Source: Dechloromonas sp. H13
GTDB taxonomy: Bacteria > Pseudomonadota > Gammaproteobacteria > Burkholderiales > Rhodocyclaceae
Assembly: GCF_009469615.1 (NCBI RefSeq)
Contig: NZ_SSXX01000001.1
Location: forward strand, 62,001 to 126,000
Length of the DNA stretch: 64,000 nucleotides
Reading direction: 5' to 3'
Numbering within the stretch: the first letter of the stretch is position 1; every line of letters begins with the position of its first letter. The position numbers were made by a program, and so were the translations under genes. Of the stretch, positions 1-9,151 are shown piece by piece. The notes beneath the pieces were generated by a model. That model saw nothing but the letters and a program-made list of their open reading frames with translations, was not told the DNA's origin and did no database searches.

Positions 1-954
1 GTTCGGGCGGATGCCGTCGCCGATGCCCGGGCTGCTGCGGATCATGCGCATCGGATAGCCGGTCGGCGAAATTTCGTTGACCACGATGTCGTCCTCGTTG
101 GCCTTGAAGTATTCCTGCTTGACCTCGGCCGGGAGTCCGCACTCCTCGGTGACGGTGAAGCGCGTCGCCACCTGGACGGCCCCGGCTCCGGCATCGAGGA
201 AGCCGGCCGCGTCGCTGCCGGTGAAGATGCCGCCGGCGGGAATCACCGGGATGTCGAGGTTCTCGCCCTTCAGGTAGGTCAGCACCTCGGCGACGATGGT
301 CGCCAGGTCGTACTGCGCCCAGTCCATCCCGAAGCCGAGGTGGCCGCCGGCCAGCGGGCCCTCGACGACGACATAGTCGGGCAGCCGACCGGTACGGGCG
401 CTTTTCTTGAGGAACAACTGCAGGGCGCGCACGGACGAAACGATGATACCCAGCTTGGCATCGCGGAAGCGCGGATGGTCCTCGATCAGCGCGAAGGAGC
501 CGAGGTGCAGGCCGGCCGCCAGCGTGATGCCATCGATGCCGGCGTCGAGCGCCGCCGACATGCGAACCTTGAGCGTCTCCTTCGGCGCGTTCATGGTCAG
601 CTTTTCCATGCAGTTGATGAAGACGAGCCCGTCGCCCTGCTTGCGGCGCATCGTCGCCTCGACATGCAGGCGGGTCGCCTCGACGAGGCGACCGAGGTCG
701 AACTTGACCGACGACTTGTCCTCGTTATGCACGTTGTACTTGTAGAGCGCGAGCTTTTCCTTGACGTGCTTGGTGTCGTAGCGGCGGTCGGCGACGGTAT
801 TGATCATCGCGTCGGAGATGTGACCAACCCCTCCCAGACGAGCAGCTTCGAGCGCCAGGTCGGCGGTGGAAATATCCACCCCCATGCCACCGATCATGAT
901 CGGAACCAGCTCGTGCTTGCCCAACCGCAAGCGGAAATCGTCCACACGCTTCAT
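1..954 (-). CDS. Nitronate monooxygenase family flavoprotein (C-terminus outside window)
   Basis: FMN-dependent TIM-barrel oxidoreductase of the nitronate monooxygenase (former 2-nitropropane dioxygenase) family, which oxidises alkyl nitronates or acts as an NAD(P)H:flavin oxidoreductase. 318 codons are visible and the 3' end runs off the left edge. Family features are IMIGGMGVDIST at the N-terminus, VEGPLAGGHLG in the middle and IPVIPAGGIFTG with GAGAVQVATRF, the phosphate-binding part of the barrel. I chose ATG 954 rather than 960 because AAGGA lies five bases upstream of it. The substrate cannot be told from sequence. Confidence 0.85.
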   Translation of the reverse strand, partial: MKRVDDFRLRLGKHELVPIMIGGMGVDISTADLALEAARLGGVGHISDAMINTVADRRYDTKHVKEKLALYKYNVHNEDKSSVKFDLGRLVEATRLHVEATMRRKQGDGLVFINCMEKLTMNAPKETLKVRMSAALDAGIDGITLAAGLHLGSFALIEDHPRFRDAKLGIIVSSVRALQLFLKKSARTGRLPDYVVVEGPLAGGHLGFGMDWAQYDLATIVAEVLTYLKGENLDIPVIPAGGIFTGSDAAGFLDAGAGAVQVATRFTVTEECGLPAEVKQEYFKANEDDIVVNEISPTGYPMRMIRSSPGIGDGIRPN

Positions 955-1184
955 CGTCATCCTTCAGGAAAGCAGCCGGGCCCTGTTCTGTGTTCACAAG
1001 CATGGCTGAGCGCAGGATTTTACGCCAATGTGAAGCATCATGCGTGCCTTCACAGCGATAAATCAGGGCGGACGGCACCTGCATCACCGGACCCGACCAT
1101 TGGAACAGCCCCCGGCGCGGAAGGTTCGCACCCGCCGCCCGCGAAGCGTCTCTTTCCCGGGATTCGATCCGAAACGACTGTCCG

Positions 1185-1490
1185 CTACAGCACCGCCTCG
1201 AACAACTCCAGTTGCGGCGGGCCGAGGTAGAAATCGCGCGGCGACTGGCCGGCCGCCATGTGTGCCTTGCGGAAGGCTTCCGACTGCGTCCAGTCGGCGA
1301 AGGCTTGTTCGGATGCCCAGACCGTGTGCGAGGCGAACAGCGTGTACTCGTCGTTGCTCTCGGCGCGCAGCAGGTTGAAGCTGACGAAGCCCGGCACCTT
1401 GTCGAGATAGCTGTTGCGCTTGCGCCAGTGCTCGATGAATGCATCCTCCTTGCCGGGCGCGATCCTGAGCCGGTTCATTGCCAGAAACAT
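1185..1490 (-). CDS. Antibiotic biosynthesis monooxygenase (ABM) family protein
   Basis: Small 101-residue dimeric alpha/beta (ferredoxin-like) protein of the ABM superfamily, which contains heme-degrading HmoA/IsdG-type enzymes and quinol monooxygenases. The sequence opens with FLAMNRLRIAPGKEDAF, has a central HWRKRN...VPGFVSFNLLRAE strand-helix and ends with an aromatic DFYLGPPQLELFEAV tail, similar to HmoA-type proteins. ATG 1490 is preceded by AGGAAG at good spacing. An upstream in-frame start would add 21 residues with no ribosome site. A heme-related role is inferred, not shown. Confidence 0.7.
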   Translation of the reverse strand: MFLAMNRLRIAPGKEDAFIEHWRKRNSYLDKVPGFVSFNLLRAESNDEYTLFASHTVWASEQAFADWTQSEAFRKAHMAAGQSPRDFYLGPPQLELFEAVL

Positions 1491-1588
1491 GGGCTTCTTC
1501 CTCAAAATAACCTTACAAAATATAGGGACAAATAGCGCCTGATTCCGTACCATGGCGCTTCCCCAACCCGACTACAAAATACTCCAGA

Positions 1589-2050
1589 ATGGACTTCGAC
1601 AACGACGACAAGCTCGACTTCGGCGCCCTGCCGCCCGCCGTCGACATACTGCTGCAGCGAGGCGCGGCTGCCCACTTCACCGATCCGGCTGTGGCCGAGG
1701 CGGCATTCCGCGCCGCCATCGCCCACGACCCGAGCGTCCTGCCGGCCTACCGCTGCCTGTTCAAGCATTACAACCGCAAGCGCCAGTTCGAAGCAGCCCA
1801 TATCACCGGCCTCGACTGGCTGGCCGAAGCCGCCCGCCAGGCCGGCATTTCGACCGACTGGCGGCAGTGGACCGCAGCCCCCGGCGCAGCGCTCGCCGCG
1901 CTCAAGGCCCATGCCTTCATCGAGCTGCGGCGCGGCAACGTCGCCGCGGCGGCGAACGCCCTCGAAGTATTGCTACGCCTCGACCCGGAAGACGGCATCG
2001 GCGGCTCGGTGGTCGCCGCGCTGCTGCCGGAAGCGGAGAGCGTCGCCTAA
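1589..2050 (+). CDS. TPR-like helical protein, function unknown
   Basis: 153-residue acidic, alanine-rich soluble protein with no signal peptide. Two helix-turn-helix stretches look like degenerate tetratricopeptide repeats: around residues 28-60 (DPAVAEAAFRAAIAHDPSVLPAYR) and 110-145 (IELRRGNVAAAANALEVLLRLDPEDG). Such proteins usually act as protein-protein adaptors. It converges on the AAA ATPase gene with overlapping stop codons (TAA at 2048-2050, TAG on the other strand at 2047-2049). That arrangement is tight but does not prove a shared function. Confidence 0.7.
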   Translation: MDFDNDDKLDFGALPPAVDILLQRGAAAHFTDPAVAEAAFRAAIAHDPSVLPAYRCLFKHYNRKRQFEAAHITGLDWLAEAARQAGISTDWRQWTAAPGAALAALKAHAFIELRRGNVAAAANALEVLLRLDPEDGIGGSVVAALLPEAESVA

Positions 2051-3747
2051 GCCGTCGCCACCTCCATCCCGCGGAAGATCGAACAACGGCGGAACACTTC
2101 CGCCGTCGGCGGCACCTGTTTCTGGTTGCAGTATTTCGCCACCAGCTTGGCCAGGCCCTTGATGTCGCGGCCGGTCGCTTCCGGGAAGATCACGGGCAGC
2201 CGCTCCAGCAGTTCGGGTTCGACGGCCAGACCGAACTGCGCCGTCATCACCCCCCAGATTTTCCGGCGGTCATCGCGGTTGGGCGGGTGGAAGCGGATCA
2301 GCGCGATGCAGCGCGAGACGATGGCCTCGTCGATGTCGTCGACGCGGTTGGTGGTCAGGAACAGGAGGCCGTTGAAATACTCGAGCACGCGCAGGAAGAC
2401 ACCGACGACGGCGTTCATCGTGATGTTGTCGTCGCGCTTCTTGATGTAGACGTCGGCCTCGTCGATCAGCATGACCGCGCCCCAGCGCTGGGCGCGGGTC
2501 AGCACCTCCTTGAGCGCCGTCTCCATCGCCGCGACGTTGAGCCCCAGTTGCCCGGAATGCACGCGGTAAAGCGGCCGGCGGATGATCTCCGAGTACACCT
2601 CCGCGGTCAGCGTCTTGCCGACCCCGGCCGGCCCGGCGCAGAGCACCGTCGTGCCACCCGACTTGCCGGCGACCACATCGTCCATCAGGACGTCCATTTC
2701 GGCGGTCAGGATGTCGATCAGGTCGGTCTGTTCGGGCGGCAGCACCAGCTTGTCCTTGAGTTCCGGCTGGTAGGCGTAGGGCGCCATGTCGTCGACGTGC
2801 ACCCAGACGTAGTGGTGCAGGTCGAGGTGGAACATCAGCATGTAGAAATGCACCGGCAGTTCGGTGAACAGGCCTTTGCCGATGCTTTCGTGGGCCGCCT
2901 CGACCTCGGCCTCCTCCTTGCCGGAGAGCCGTGAATTGCGCGCCACGCGGCGGACGAACTTGGCCAGGATGTCGCCGGTCGCATCGAGCGCCAGCACGCG
3001 CTCGCCGAGGATGCTCTCGTCGTTGACCAGGCGCGCCGGGCTGCCGGTCGACGACAGGATGATGACGTCCTTGCGCGAATAGTCGGTGTCGCGGTGCGTC
3101 GCCGTCGGGTTCTCGGCGAAGTAGCCGACGCCGGTGCCGGAAAACTGCGCGCCGTACTGCGCCCGCCACTCGAAATAGCGTTCGGCGCCCTCGTCGTAGC
3201 TCTTGAGCAGTTCCGGCGTTTCCTTGACGAAGCCCTTGGTGGCCAGGATTTCCGGAATCGTCCGCCCGGCGATGTCCGGCCCGGTGATGCGCAGGGTCGC
3301 CGTCGCCAGCCGCGCCCTGGCGTTGGCCTTCAGTTCGAGGAAGATCTTGCCGGTTTCCTCCTCCGACGGCGGCGTGAAATCCAGCCGCGTCACCACGTAG
3401 GCCAGCGGCTTGCCGGTGATGCCGGCCGAGAACAGCCAGCCGCGCGACGCCCCCTCGGCCAGGTAACGGGCGATGGCCGGCACCGCCATTTCCAGTTCCT
3501 CCGGCTCAAAGCGCTTGCCGCCTTCGTGCAGCGCTTTCTGCAGCGTGGCGATCTGCGCGCCGCGCGCGCGCAGTTCCGGCCCGCCGGCGGCGTAGAGGCC
3601 GCGCAGAAAATCGAGTTCCTCGTTGCTCAACTGGCCGAAGGGAAGCTCGACCCGGTTGCCGAAGCGCAGTTGTTCCAGCACGAAGGCCAGGCGCGGAAAG
3701 ACCTGTAGCATCGCCTCGATGTGCGCGCGCTCGATTTGCAGCTTCAT
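2047..3747 (-). CDS. AAA+ ATPase with large N-terminal domain
   Basis: 566-residue cytoplasmic ATPase. The C-terminal third is a classical AAA module: Walker A GPAGVGKT, Walker B VMLIDEAD, sensor-1 LFLTTNR and an arginine-finger region IVSRC, with a short lid helical domain after it. The N-terminal ~330 residues match nothing I can name and probably recognise the substrate. Single-ring AAA proteins of this shape remodel proteins or complexes. ATG 3747 has GGGAG eight bases upstream. An upstream in-frame extension of 32 residues is unlikely. Confidence 0.8.
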   Translation of the reverse strand: MKLQIERAHIEAMLQVFPRLAFVLEQLRFGNRVELPFGQLSNEELDFLRGLYAAGGPELRARGAQIATLQKALHEGGKRFEPEELEMAVPAIARYLAEGASRGWLFSAGITGKPLAYVVTRLDFTPPSEEETGKIFLELKANARARLATATLRITGPDIAGRTIPEILATKGFVKETPELLKSYDEGAERYFEWRAQYGAQFSGTGVGYFAENPTATHRDTDYSRKDVIILSSTGSPARLVNDESILGERVLALDATGDILAKFVRRVARNSRLSGKEEAEVEAAHESIGKGLFTELPVHFYMLMFHLDLHHYVWVHVDDMAPYAYQPELKDKLVLPPEQTDLIDILTAEMDVLMDDVVAGKSGGTTVLCAGPAGVGKTLTAEVYSEIIRRPLYRVHSGQLGLNVAAMETALKEVLTRAQRWGAVMLIDEADVYIKKRDDNITMNAVVGVFLRVLEYFNGLLFLTTNRVDDIDEAIVSRCIALIRFHPPNRDDRRKIWGVMTAQFGLAVEPELLERLPVIFPEATGRDIKGLAKLVAKYCNQKQVPPTAEVFRRCSIFRGMEVATA

Positions 3748-3917
3748 GAATGCCACTCCCTGATGGTTTGTTCCAGGGAAGCGAGCGAATTCCATGCCGA
3801 GCGGGAAGGTGGACAAAGCGGCGTTGAAACAATCACTTGGCAAACCGGACTTTGTCGGACCCGCGACAATCGATCCGTGGGATACTCCGCCCCTCGCTCA
3901 CGACCGGAAGACAGCAG

Positions 3918-4931
3918 ATGACGGCCCCCACCCGGAAACCCGGACTCCACCCGCGCAACAAAAATGCCGCCGGCTACGATTTTGCCGCGCTGACGGCCGT
4001 CGCGCCGGGGCTCGCCAAATACCTGGTCAGCACGCCCGGCGGCGCGCCGAGCGTCGATTTCGCCAACCCGGCCGCCGTTCGGGCACTCAACCGCGCGCTG
4101 CTCGCCCTGCATTACGGCGTGCGCGGCTGGGAGATTCCGGCCGGCTACCTGTGCCCGCCGATTCCCGGCCGCGCCGACTACATCCACCACGTCGCCGACC
4201 TGCTGGCCAGCTGCAACCGGCAGGTCGTCCCGACCGGGCCGAATGTCCGCGTGCTCGACATCGGCACCGGCGCCAACCTGGTCTACCCGCTGATCGGTCA
4301 TGCCGAATACGGCTGGCGTTTTCTCGGCGTCGATATCGACGCCGCGGCGCTGGCCAATGCGCAGTCCATTCTGGCCAAGAATCCGGCGTCGACCGCAGCC
4401 ATCGAACTGCGCCACCAGCCGGTCTGGGACAACATCTTCGTCGGCCTGCTGCGCTCGGGCGAAAGCTTCGAACTTAGCGTCTGCAACCCGCCCTTCCACA
4501 ATTCGCCGGACGACGTCCTCGCCGTCAGTCAGCGCAAATGGAACAATCTCGGCAAACCCGGCGCCAGGAAGGGCGCGGCGCAGCCCCGCCTCAACTTCGG
4601 TGGCGGCGGCACCGAACTGTGGTGCAACGGCGGCGAGCGCGCCTTCGTCAAGAACATGATCGAGCAGAGCGCCGGCATTCCCAAGCGGGTGCTGTGGTTC
4701 ACCAGCCTGGTATCGAAAGCCGAAAATCTCGAACACATCGAGGTGGCGCTGAAGAAGGCCAAGGTCGTCGAGTCGCGCGTCGTTCAGATGGCGCAGGGCC
4801 AGAAGCAGAGCCGCTTCGTCGCCTGGACCTTCTGTGCCAACGGCGAACGGGAAAAATGGCGCAAGGCGCGCTGGTCGGCGATTGCCGCCGGCGAACCCGA
4901 AGGCAGCCCGGCGCCGGGCGAGCCCGTATAA
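3918..4931 (+). CDS. rlmF: 23S rRNA (adenine-1618-N6)-methyltransferase RlmF
   Basis: 337-residue SAM-dependent N6-adenine methyltransferase that methylates A1618 of 23S rRNA. The sequence shows the SAM-binding glycine motif VRVLDIGTGANL, the acidic loop FLGVDIDAAAL and the N6-methyltransferase signature CNPPFHNS. The N-terminal GLHPRN...YDF and the C-terminal FVAWTF strands are typical of RlmF. ATG 3918 follows GGAAG. The TAA stop sits inside a TATAAT hexamer that may be the psd -10 box. Confidence 0.93.
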   Translation: MTAPTRKPGLHPRNKNAAGYDFAALTAVAPGLAKYLVSTPGGAPSVDFANPAAVRALNRALLALHYGVRGWEIPAGYLCPPIPGRADYIHHVADLLASCNRQVVPTGPNVRVLDIGTGANLVYPLIGHAEYGWRFLGVDIDAAALANAQSILAKNPASTAAIELRHQPVWDNIFVGLLRSGESFELSVCNPPFHNSPDDVLAVSQRKWNNLGKPGARKGAAQPRLNFGGGGTELWCNGGERAFVKNMIEQSAGIPKRVLWFTSLVSKAENLEHIEVALKKAKVVESRVVQMAQGQKQSRFVAWTFCANGEREKWRKARWSAIAAGEPEGSPAPGEPV

Positions 4932-4932
4932 T
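4927..4932 (+). promoter_or_regulatory. Candidate -10 box for psd, overlapping the rlmF stop codon
   Basis: A perfect TATAAT includes the TAA stop of rlmF and lies 30 bases before the psd GTG. No good -35 hexamer is visible 16-18 bases upstream. It is one of four such GTATAAT/TTATAAT sites just ahead of genes in this window. Confidence 0.45.
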
Positions 4933-4962
4933 TGCGCCTCCATTTTTCCGCCCGACCCTATC

Positions 4963-5814
4963 GTGTCCGATCGCCTCGCCGTCCTGCCCCAATACCTGCT
5001 GCCGAAACAGGCGCTCACCGTCCTCGCCGGCAAGCTCGCCAGCGCCGAAGCGGGCGGCCTGACCACCAGCGTCATCCGCTGGTTCGTCGGGCGCTACGGC
5101 GTCGACATGGCCGAGGCGGCCAACCCGGACATCGCCGGCTACGCGAGCTTCAACGAATTCTTCACGCGCCCGCTCAAGGCTGGCGTCCGCCCGCTCGCCA
5201 CTGCCGATTTCCTGTGCCCGGTCGACGGCGCGATCAGCCAGTTCGGCGCCATCGAGCGCGACCAGATCTTCCAGGCCAAGGGCCACTGCTATTCGACCAC
5301 CGCCCTGGTCGGCGGCGACCGGTCGCTGGCCGAGCGTTTCGAGAACGGCAGCTTTGCGACGCTTTACCTCAGCCCGCGCGACTACCATCGCATCCACATG
5401 CCCTGCGCCGGCCGGCTGACGCGGATGATCTACGTGCCCGGCGCCCTGTTCTCGGTCAATCCGACCACGGCGCGCGGCGTGCCCGGCCTCTTCGCGCGCA
5501 ACGAGCGCGTGGTGTGCGTCTTTGAATCCGAATTTGGGCCTTTCGTGCTGACTCTGGTCGGCGCCACCATCGTCGGCAGCATGGCCACCGTCTGGCACGG
5601 CGTCGTCAATCCGCCGCGCCCCGGCGTGGTCCGCGAATGGCGCTACGATGGCCCTGCTGCGGTCGACCTCGAAAAAGGGGCGGAAATGGGCCGCTTCCTG
5701 CTCGGCTCCACGGTGGTCATGCTCTTCCCGAAAGATACGCTGGCCTTCAATCCGGACTGGTCGCCGACGCGCGCCATCCGGATGGGCGAGGCGATGGGGA
5801 ACACGCCCTACTGA
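4963..5814 (+). CDS. psd: Phosphatidylserine decarboxylase proenzyme
   Basis: 283-residue membrane-associated pyruvoyl enzyme making phosphatidylethanolamine from phosphatidylserine. It self-cleaves at the conserved LGST motif near the C-terminus (FLLGSTVVMLF), where the serine becomes the pyruvoyl group. Other family marks are FNEFFTRPLK, CPVDGAIS, LSPRDYHRIHMPC and ARNERV. The start is GTG 4963, giving SDRLAVLPQYLLPKQALT, the usual N-terminus; the reading frame continues upstream but without family similarity. It converges with the beta-helix gene with overlapping stops. A copy of the bipartite motif is embedded in the coding sequence. Confidence 0.93.
   Translation: MSDRLAVLPQYLLPKQALTVLAGKLASAEAGGLTTSVIRWFVGRYGVDMAEAANPDIAGYASFNEFFTRPLKAGVRPLATADFLCPVDGAISQFGAIERDQIFQAKGHCYSTTALVGGDRSLAERFENGSFATLYLSPRDYHRIHMPCAGRLTRMIYVPGALFSVNPTTARGVPGLFARNERVVCVFESEFGPFVLTLVGATIVGSMATVWHGVVNPPRPGVVREWRYDGPAAVDLEKGAEMGRFLLGSTVVMLFPKDTLAFNPDWSPTRAIRMGEAMGNTPY
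5657..5688 (+). repeat. Bipartite motif copy (in psd)
   Basis: Core CTGCGGTCGAC at 5657-5667, 15 bases, then GAAATG; an AAAAA patch lies between. It encodes AAVD within psd. Confidence 0.6.
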
Positions 5815-7175
5815 AACGCCCCCGGCGCCAACTGAGCGGGCAGCTTGAGCGCCTTGGTGCCCACTGGAAAGACGAATTCCGCGCTCGGCGCCAGGGCGAC
5901 GTTGCCAGCCTCGCCGGGCGGCCGCACCGTCCCGCGTAGCGGCGACTGCGGCGGCAGGCGCGTCGGCACGCCCTCCTGTTCGACCAGGCTGCTGCGCTGG
6001 GCCGTCTGGTTGCCCTCGAAGCGCCCCTGCGCCGGCCGCTGGAAGTCGCCGGGGCCGACGACCAGGTTGTTGAGCGCCCAGACCTCGACGGCATTGGGGC
6101 CGCGGTTGCTCCGGATGGCCAGGAAATTGCCTTGGGACGCATCGTTGATGACCGTGTTGTGGGCCAGGTAGATGGCATTCTGCGACCAGTGCAGGCCTTC
6201 CGATCCGTAGGCGATGATCGCCGGATTTTCCGTTTCCGGCCCCTGCCCGACGACATTGCCGATCATGTAGACAAGCCCGCCGTTGGGAAGATCGACCTCG
6301 TAGGAGGCATGTCCCTGGGCACCGTCGAAGATCACGTTGTAGAGCAGGTGGTTCTCGCGGGCACGCGACTTGACGAGATGGCCGTAGAAGCCGTTGCGGA
6401 AGCGGCTGCCGCGCAGGACGAACTTGCCGATGCGGCCGACGTAGATCAGGTGGTGGAAATCGTTGGTCGTCCGTTGCGCGTCGGCGAACTCGCTATCGAC
6501 CACCTGTAGCGACAGCTCGGGCGAATTGGCGGTCAGGATGCCCATCTCGTTGTCGAAGAAGGCGCAGCGCACGACGGTCAGGCTCCCGCGGTCGAAGCGG
6601 ATGCCGGCGCCGTTCATGTCGGAGACCCGGGCGCCGCGGAATTCGATGTTCTCGATGCGCACCCGTTCGCCGCGCACGACCCAGATGCCTTTGTCCTCGG
6701 CCAGCTGGTTGTCGGCAACCATCACCGGCCGCCGGCCGATGCCGCGGATGGTGATGTCGCGCTGCGTCCACACCGCCGGCTGGCCGCGGTACTCGCCGGA
6801 CTTGATCTCGATGACGTCGCCGTCGCGCGCCTGGCGCGCCGCCTCGGTGATCGTCGCGATGCGCTCGCCGCGGCCGACGACCAGCACTGCCGGCTTCGGC
6901 GCCGCGGGTACCGGCGCCGCCTGTGCTGGTGACTGCGGATGCAACGGCGCCGCTGCCGGCGGCGGTGCCGGCTCCACCGGCGCCGTTTCGATGACCGGCG
7001 GTTCCGGCACCGCGACCAGACGTCCATCCGGCCCGCGCCGGATTTCGCCGCGATAGTCTGGCGACCGCGGCAGGCCGCCCGCCGGCTGGGCGAAGGTCCA
7101 GCCGGCATTGCCGAGAAGAACGAGACCGGCAAGCAACAGCCGCCAGGCGGCACGGGAAGGAAATCGGGCAATCAT
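5808..7175 (-). CDS. Secreted right-handed beta-helix protein
   Basis: 455-residue exported protein. A signal peptide (SRAAWRLLLAGLVLLGNAGWTFA) is followed by PDYRGEIRRGPDG, a proline/alanine linker to about residue 95, then a parallel beta-helix of the pectate-lyase/NosD type with repeated turns such as DITIRGIG, VRIENIEFRG, LTVVRCAFFDNEMGI and LAHNTVINDASQGN. The fold suggests a polysaccharide-acting or structural periplasmic or surface protein; no catalytic site is identifiable. ATG 7175 has GGAG six bases upstream. The same YRGEIRRGPDG block follows the signal peptide of the kelch protein at 10666-12072. Confidence 0.8.
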   Translation of the reverse strand: MIARFPSRAAWRLLLAGLVLLGNAGWTFAQPAGGLPRSPDYRGEIRRGPDGRLVAVPEPPVIETAPVEPAPPPAAAPLHPQSPAQAAPVPAAPKPAVLVVGRGERIATITEAARQARDGDVIEIKSGEYRGQPAVWTQRDITIRGIGRRPVMVADNQLAEDKGIWVVRGERVRIENIEFRGARVSDMNGAGIRFDRGSLTVVRCAFFDNEMGILTANSPELSLQVVDSEFADAQRTTNDFHHLIYVGRIGKFVLRGSRFRNGFYGHLVKSRARENHLLYNVIFDGAQGHASYEVDLPNGGLVYMIGNVVGQGPETENPAIIAYGSEGLHWSQNAIYLAHNTVINDASQGNFLAIRSNRGPNAVEVWALNNLVVGPGDFQRPAQGRFEGNQTAQRSSLVEQEGVPTRLPPQSPLRGTVRPPGEAGNVALAPSAEFVFPVGTKALKLPAQLAPGAFQ

Positions 7176-7344
7176 CGGCAACTCCAGGGCGGAAGAGCAC
7201 TGCGCAGGGCATCCATCGCAGCGGCGAAGCGAACGCCCTCATGAGACGGCAGCGATATCCATTTGTCAACCCACGGCGGCATGGCAAACTGCGGCCTGCG
7301 TCCGCACAACGCCGGGCGCCCCCATCCCCCACCTGGAGAACCCG

Positions 7345-7715
7345 ATGACCCAACGCCTCCCGCAACCGATCGCCGGATTTTTTCGGCGCCTCGCACTGAC
7401 CGAAGCGTCGCCGCCAACGGCCACACGCCGGGCCACAGCGCCTATCTGATCGGCAGCGATGACGACAAGCTGCTGATCTGGGGCGACCTGGTTCATAACC
7501 ACGCCGTCCAGTTCGCCCGCCCGCAGGTCGCCATCGAGTTCGACAACGACCGCAAGGCCGCCGTCGCGACGCGCCAGAAGATCTTCGCCCGGGCGGCGAA
7601 GGAGCGGCTGCTGGTCGGCGGCATGCACCTGCCCTTCCCCGGCATCGGCCATGTGCGCAAGGAGGCCAAGGGCTATAGCTGGGTACCGATCGAGTTCGCG
7701 CCGCTCGCCGAGTGA
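7345..7715 (+). pseudogene. MBL-fold metallo-hydrolase, internally deleted
   Basis: Remnant of a metallo-beta-lactamase-fold hydrolase. The C-terminal third is intact from 7407: NGHTPGHSAYLI, LLIWGDLVH and GGMHLPFPGIGHV are family motifs carrying late metal-site residues. Only MTQRLPQPIAGFFR of the N-terminus remains, starting at ATG 7345 with a GGAG site, and it is in a different frame. The central half with the HxHxDH metal site is missing, so a deletion plus frameshift is inferred. Any product would be inactive. Confidence 0.65.
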
Positions 7716-7718
7716 CCG

Positions 7719-7750
7719 CTGCGGTCGACGGCCGAAAAAGGCCAAAAACC
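7719..7750 (+). repeat. Bipartite motif copy (intergenic)
   Basis: Core CTGCGGTCGAC at 7719-7729, 15 bases, then AAAACC, with AAAAA in the spacer. It begins four bases after the stop of the MBL remnant. Confidence 0.65.
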
Positions 7751-7984
7751 AGCGCCCCGTCCGCTTGTCGCCAACGGGGTGCCTTGCTGCGGCCGCCGTC
7801 TGGAATCGGCACGCCCGGCGTCTATACTGAAACATAGAAAATGGTGAGTCCAAGGCGACAACAAGGCTGTTCCCCGCTCACCGGGAAGCCAGCCGGGAGG
7901 AAGCGTTCCACCCGCGCGGAAAGTTTGGGCAGGGATTCCCGTGGCGTGGTGGTATCGGGTGCATCGACCCACGAGGAGAACATC

Positions 7985-8179
7985 ATGGGACGCAAATACA
8001 TTGACTGCCGGGATTACCCCAGCGATGCCAAGTGCACGGTCGCGCTGTCCGCCGACAGCGAGAAGGAACTGCTCGAGGCCGCAGTGCAGCACGCGGTCGC
8101 GGTCCACCAGCATCAGGACTCGCCGGCCCTGCGTGAAACGCTGAAAACCATGTTCAAGGAAGGCAGCCCGGCGGCCTGA
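7985..8179 (+). CDS. DUF1059 small protein
   Basis: 64-residue protein of the DUF1059 family (MGRKYIDCRDYPSD...CTVALSADSEKELLEAAVQHA...H). The family is small, soluble and of unknown function; the conserved Cys and His residues hint at metal binding or a redox role. ATG 7985 is preceded by AGGAG. It stands alone between the MBL remnant and the convergent egtD. The 269 bases upstream hold a motif copy and no clear promoter. Confidence 0.8.
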   Translation: MGRKYIDCRDYPSDAKCTVALSADSEKELLEAAVQHAVAVHQHQDSPALRETLKTMFKEGSPAA

Positions 8180-8189
8180 CGCCGCCCGC

Positions 8190-9119
8190 TCAGGCGGTCA
8201 GGCAGTTCAGCGAGAAGCTGCGCTCGGCATCGAGAATCCGGGTTTCGCAGGCGAAGCCGCCGGCGGCGGCAAGTGCCGCGACCTGTTCCGGCCGGTACTT
8301 GTAGGAACTTTCGGTCCAGATACCCTCGCCGGTTTCGAAGGTGACTGCGCAGTCGGCGGCGGGGATGGTGATTGCCTGTCGCCGGTTGGCCAGCAGATGC
8401 ATTTCGACGCGACCGGCATCGGCATTCCAGAGCGCGCGATGATCGAAGGCGCTCAGTTCGAAATTTCCCCCGAGTTCGCGATTGATGCGCAGCAGGATGT
8501 TCTTGTTGAACGCCGCGGTGACGCCGACCGGATCGTCGTAGGCGAGTAGCAGTTCGGCCTCGGCCTGGACCAGGTCGACGCCGAGCAGCAGCTTGTCGCC
8601 GGTGCGCAGGCCGGCGCGGATGCCGGCGAGGAAGCTCGCGGCTGCCGGCGGATCGAAATTGCCGATATTCGAACCGAGGAACAGGATCATCACCGCGCCG
8701 CGCGCGCCGCACTGCGCGATGGCCTGCGCGAGGCCGGCCTCGAAGCGGCAGCGGTGCGCGGTGACCGAAACGCCGTGCCAGCGCGCCAGACGGTGCGTGG
8801 TCTGCTCCAGGGCGCTGGCCGAGACATCGACGAGATGGACTGTCGCGCGCCGCCCGGCGCGATCGAGAGCGGCGACCAGACGGGCGATCTTCTCACCGTT
8901 GCCGCAGCCCAGTTCGATCAGGCAGGCGGGATCGGGCAGCCCGGCGACGATCGCGCCGGCATGGGCGTCGAGCATGGCGAGTTCGGTGCGGGTGATCTTG
9001 TAGAAGGGCAGCTGGCAGATGGCGTCGAACAGGCAGGAACCCAGCGCATCGTAGAAATAGGCCGGATTCAGCTGCCTCGGCGTGGCGGACAGTCCCTGTC
9101 GAACGTCATCGGCGAACAT
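8190..9119 (-). CDS. egtD: L-histidine Nalpha-methyltransferase EgtD
   Basis: 309-residue SAM-dependent enzyme that trimethylates histidine to hercynine, the first step of ergothioneine synthesis. Features are the N-terminal GLSATPRQLNPAYFYDALGSCLFDAI block, SAM-binding LIELGCGNGEKI, the FLGSNIGNF motif and a C-terminal EGIWTESSYKY segment lining the histidine pocket. A strong GGAGG precedes ATG 9119. It lies 32 bases downstream of egtB on the same strand, so egtB-egtD is a two-gene operon. Confidence 0.93.
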   Translation of the reverse strand: MFADDVRQGLSATPRQLNPAYFYDALGSCLFDAICQLPFYKITRTELAMLDAHAGAIVAGLPDPACLIELGCGNGEKIARLVAALDRAGRRATVHLVDVSASALEQTTHRLARWHGVSVTAHRCRFEAGLAQAIAQCGARGAVMILFLGSNIGNFDPPAAASFLAGIRAGLRTGDKLLLGVDLVQAEAELLLAYDDPVGVTAAFNKNILLRINRELGGNFELSAFDHRALWNADAGRVEMHLLANRRQAITIPAADCAVTFETGEGIWTESSYKYRPEQVAALAAAGGFACETRILDAERSFSLNCLTA

Positions 9120-9151
9120 GCTGGTCCTCCCCAGGCAGATTGCGCGGTCTT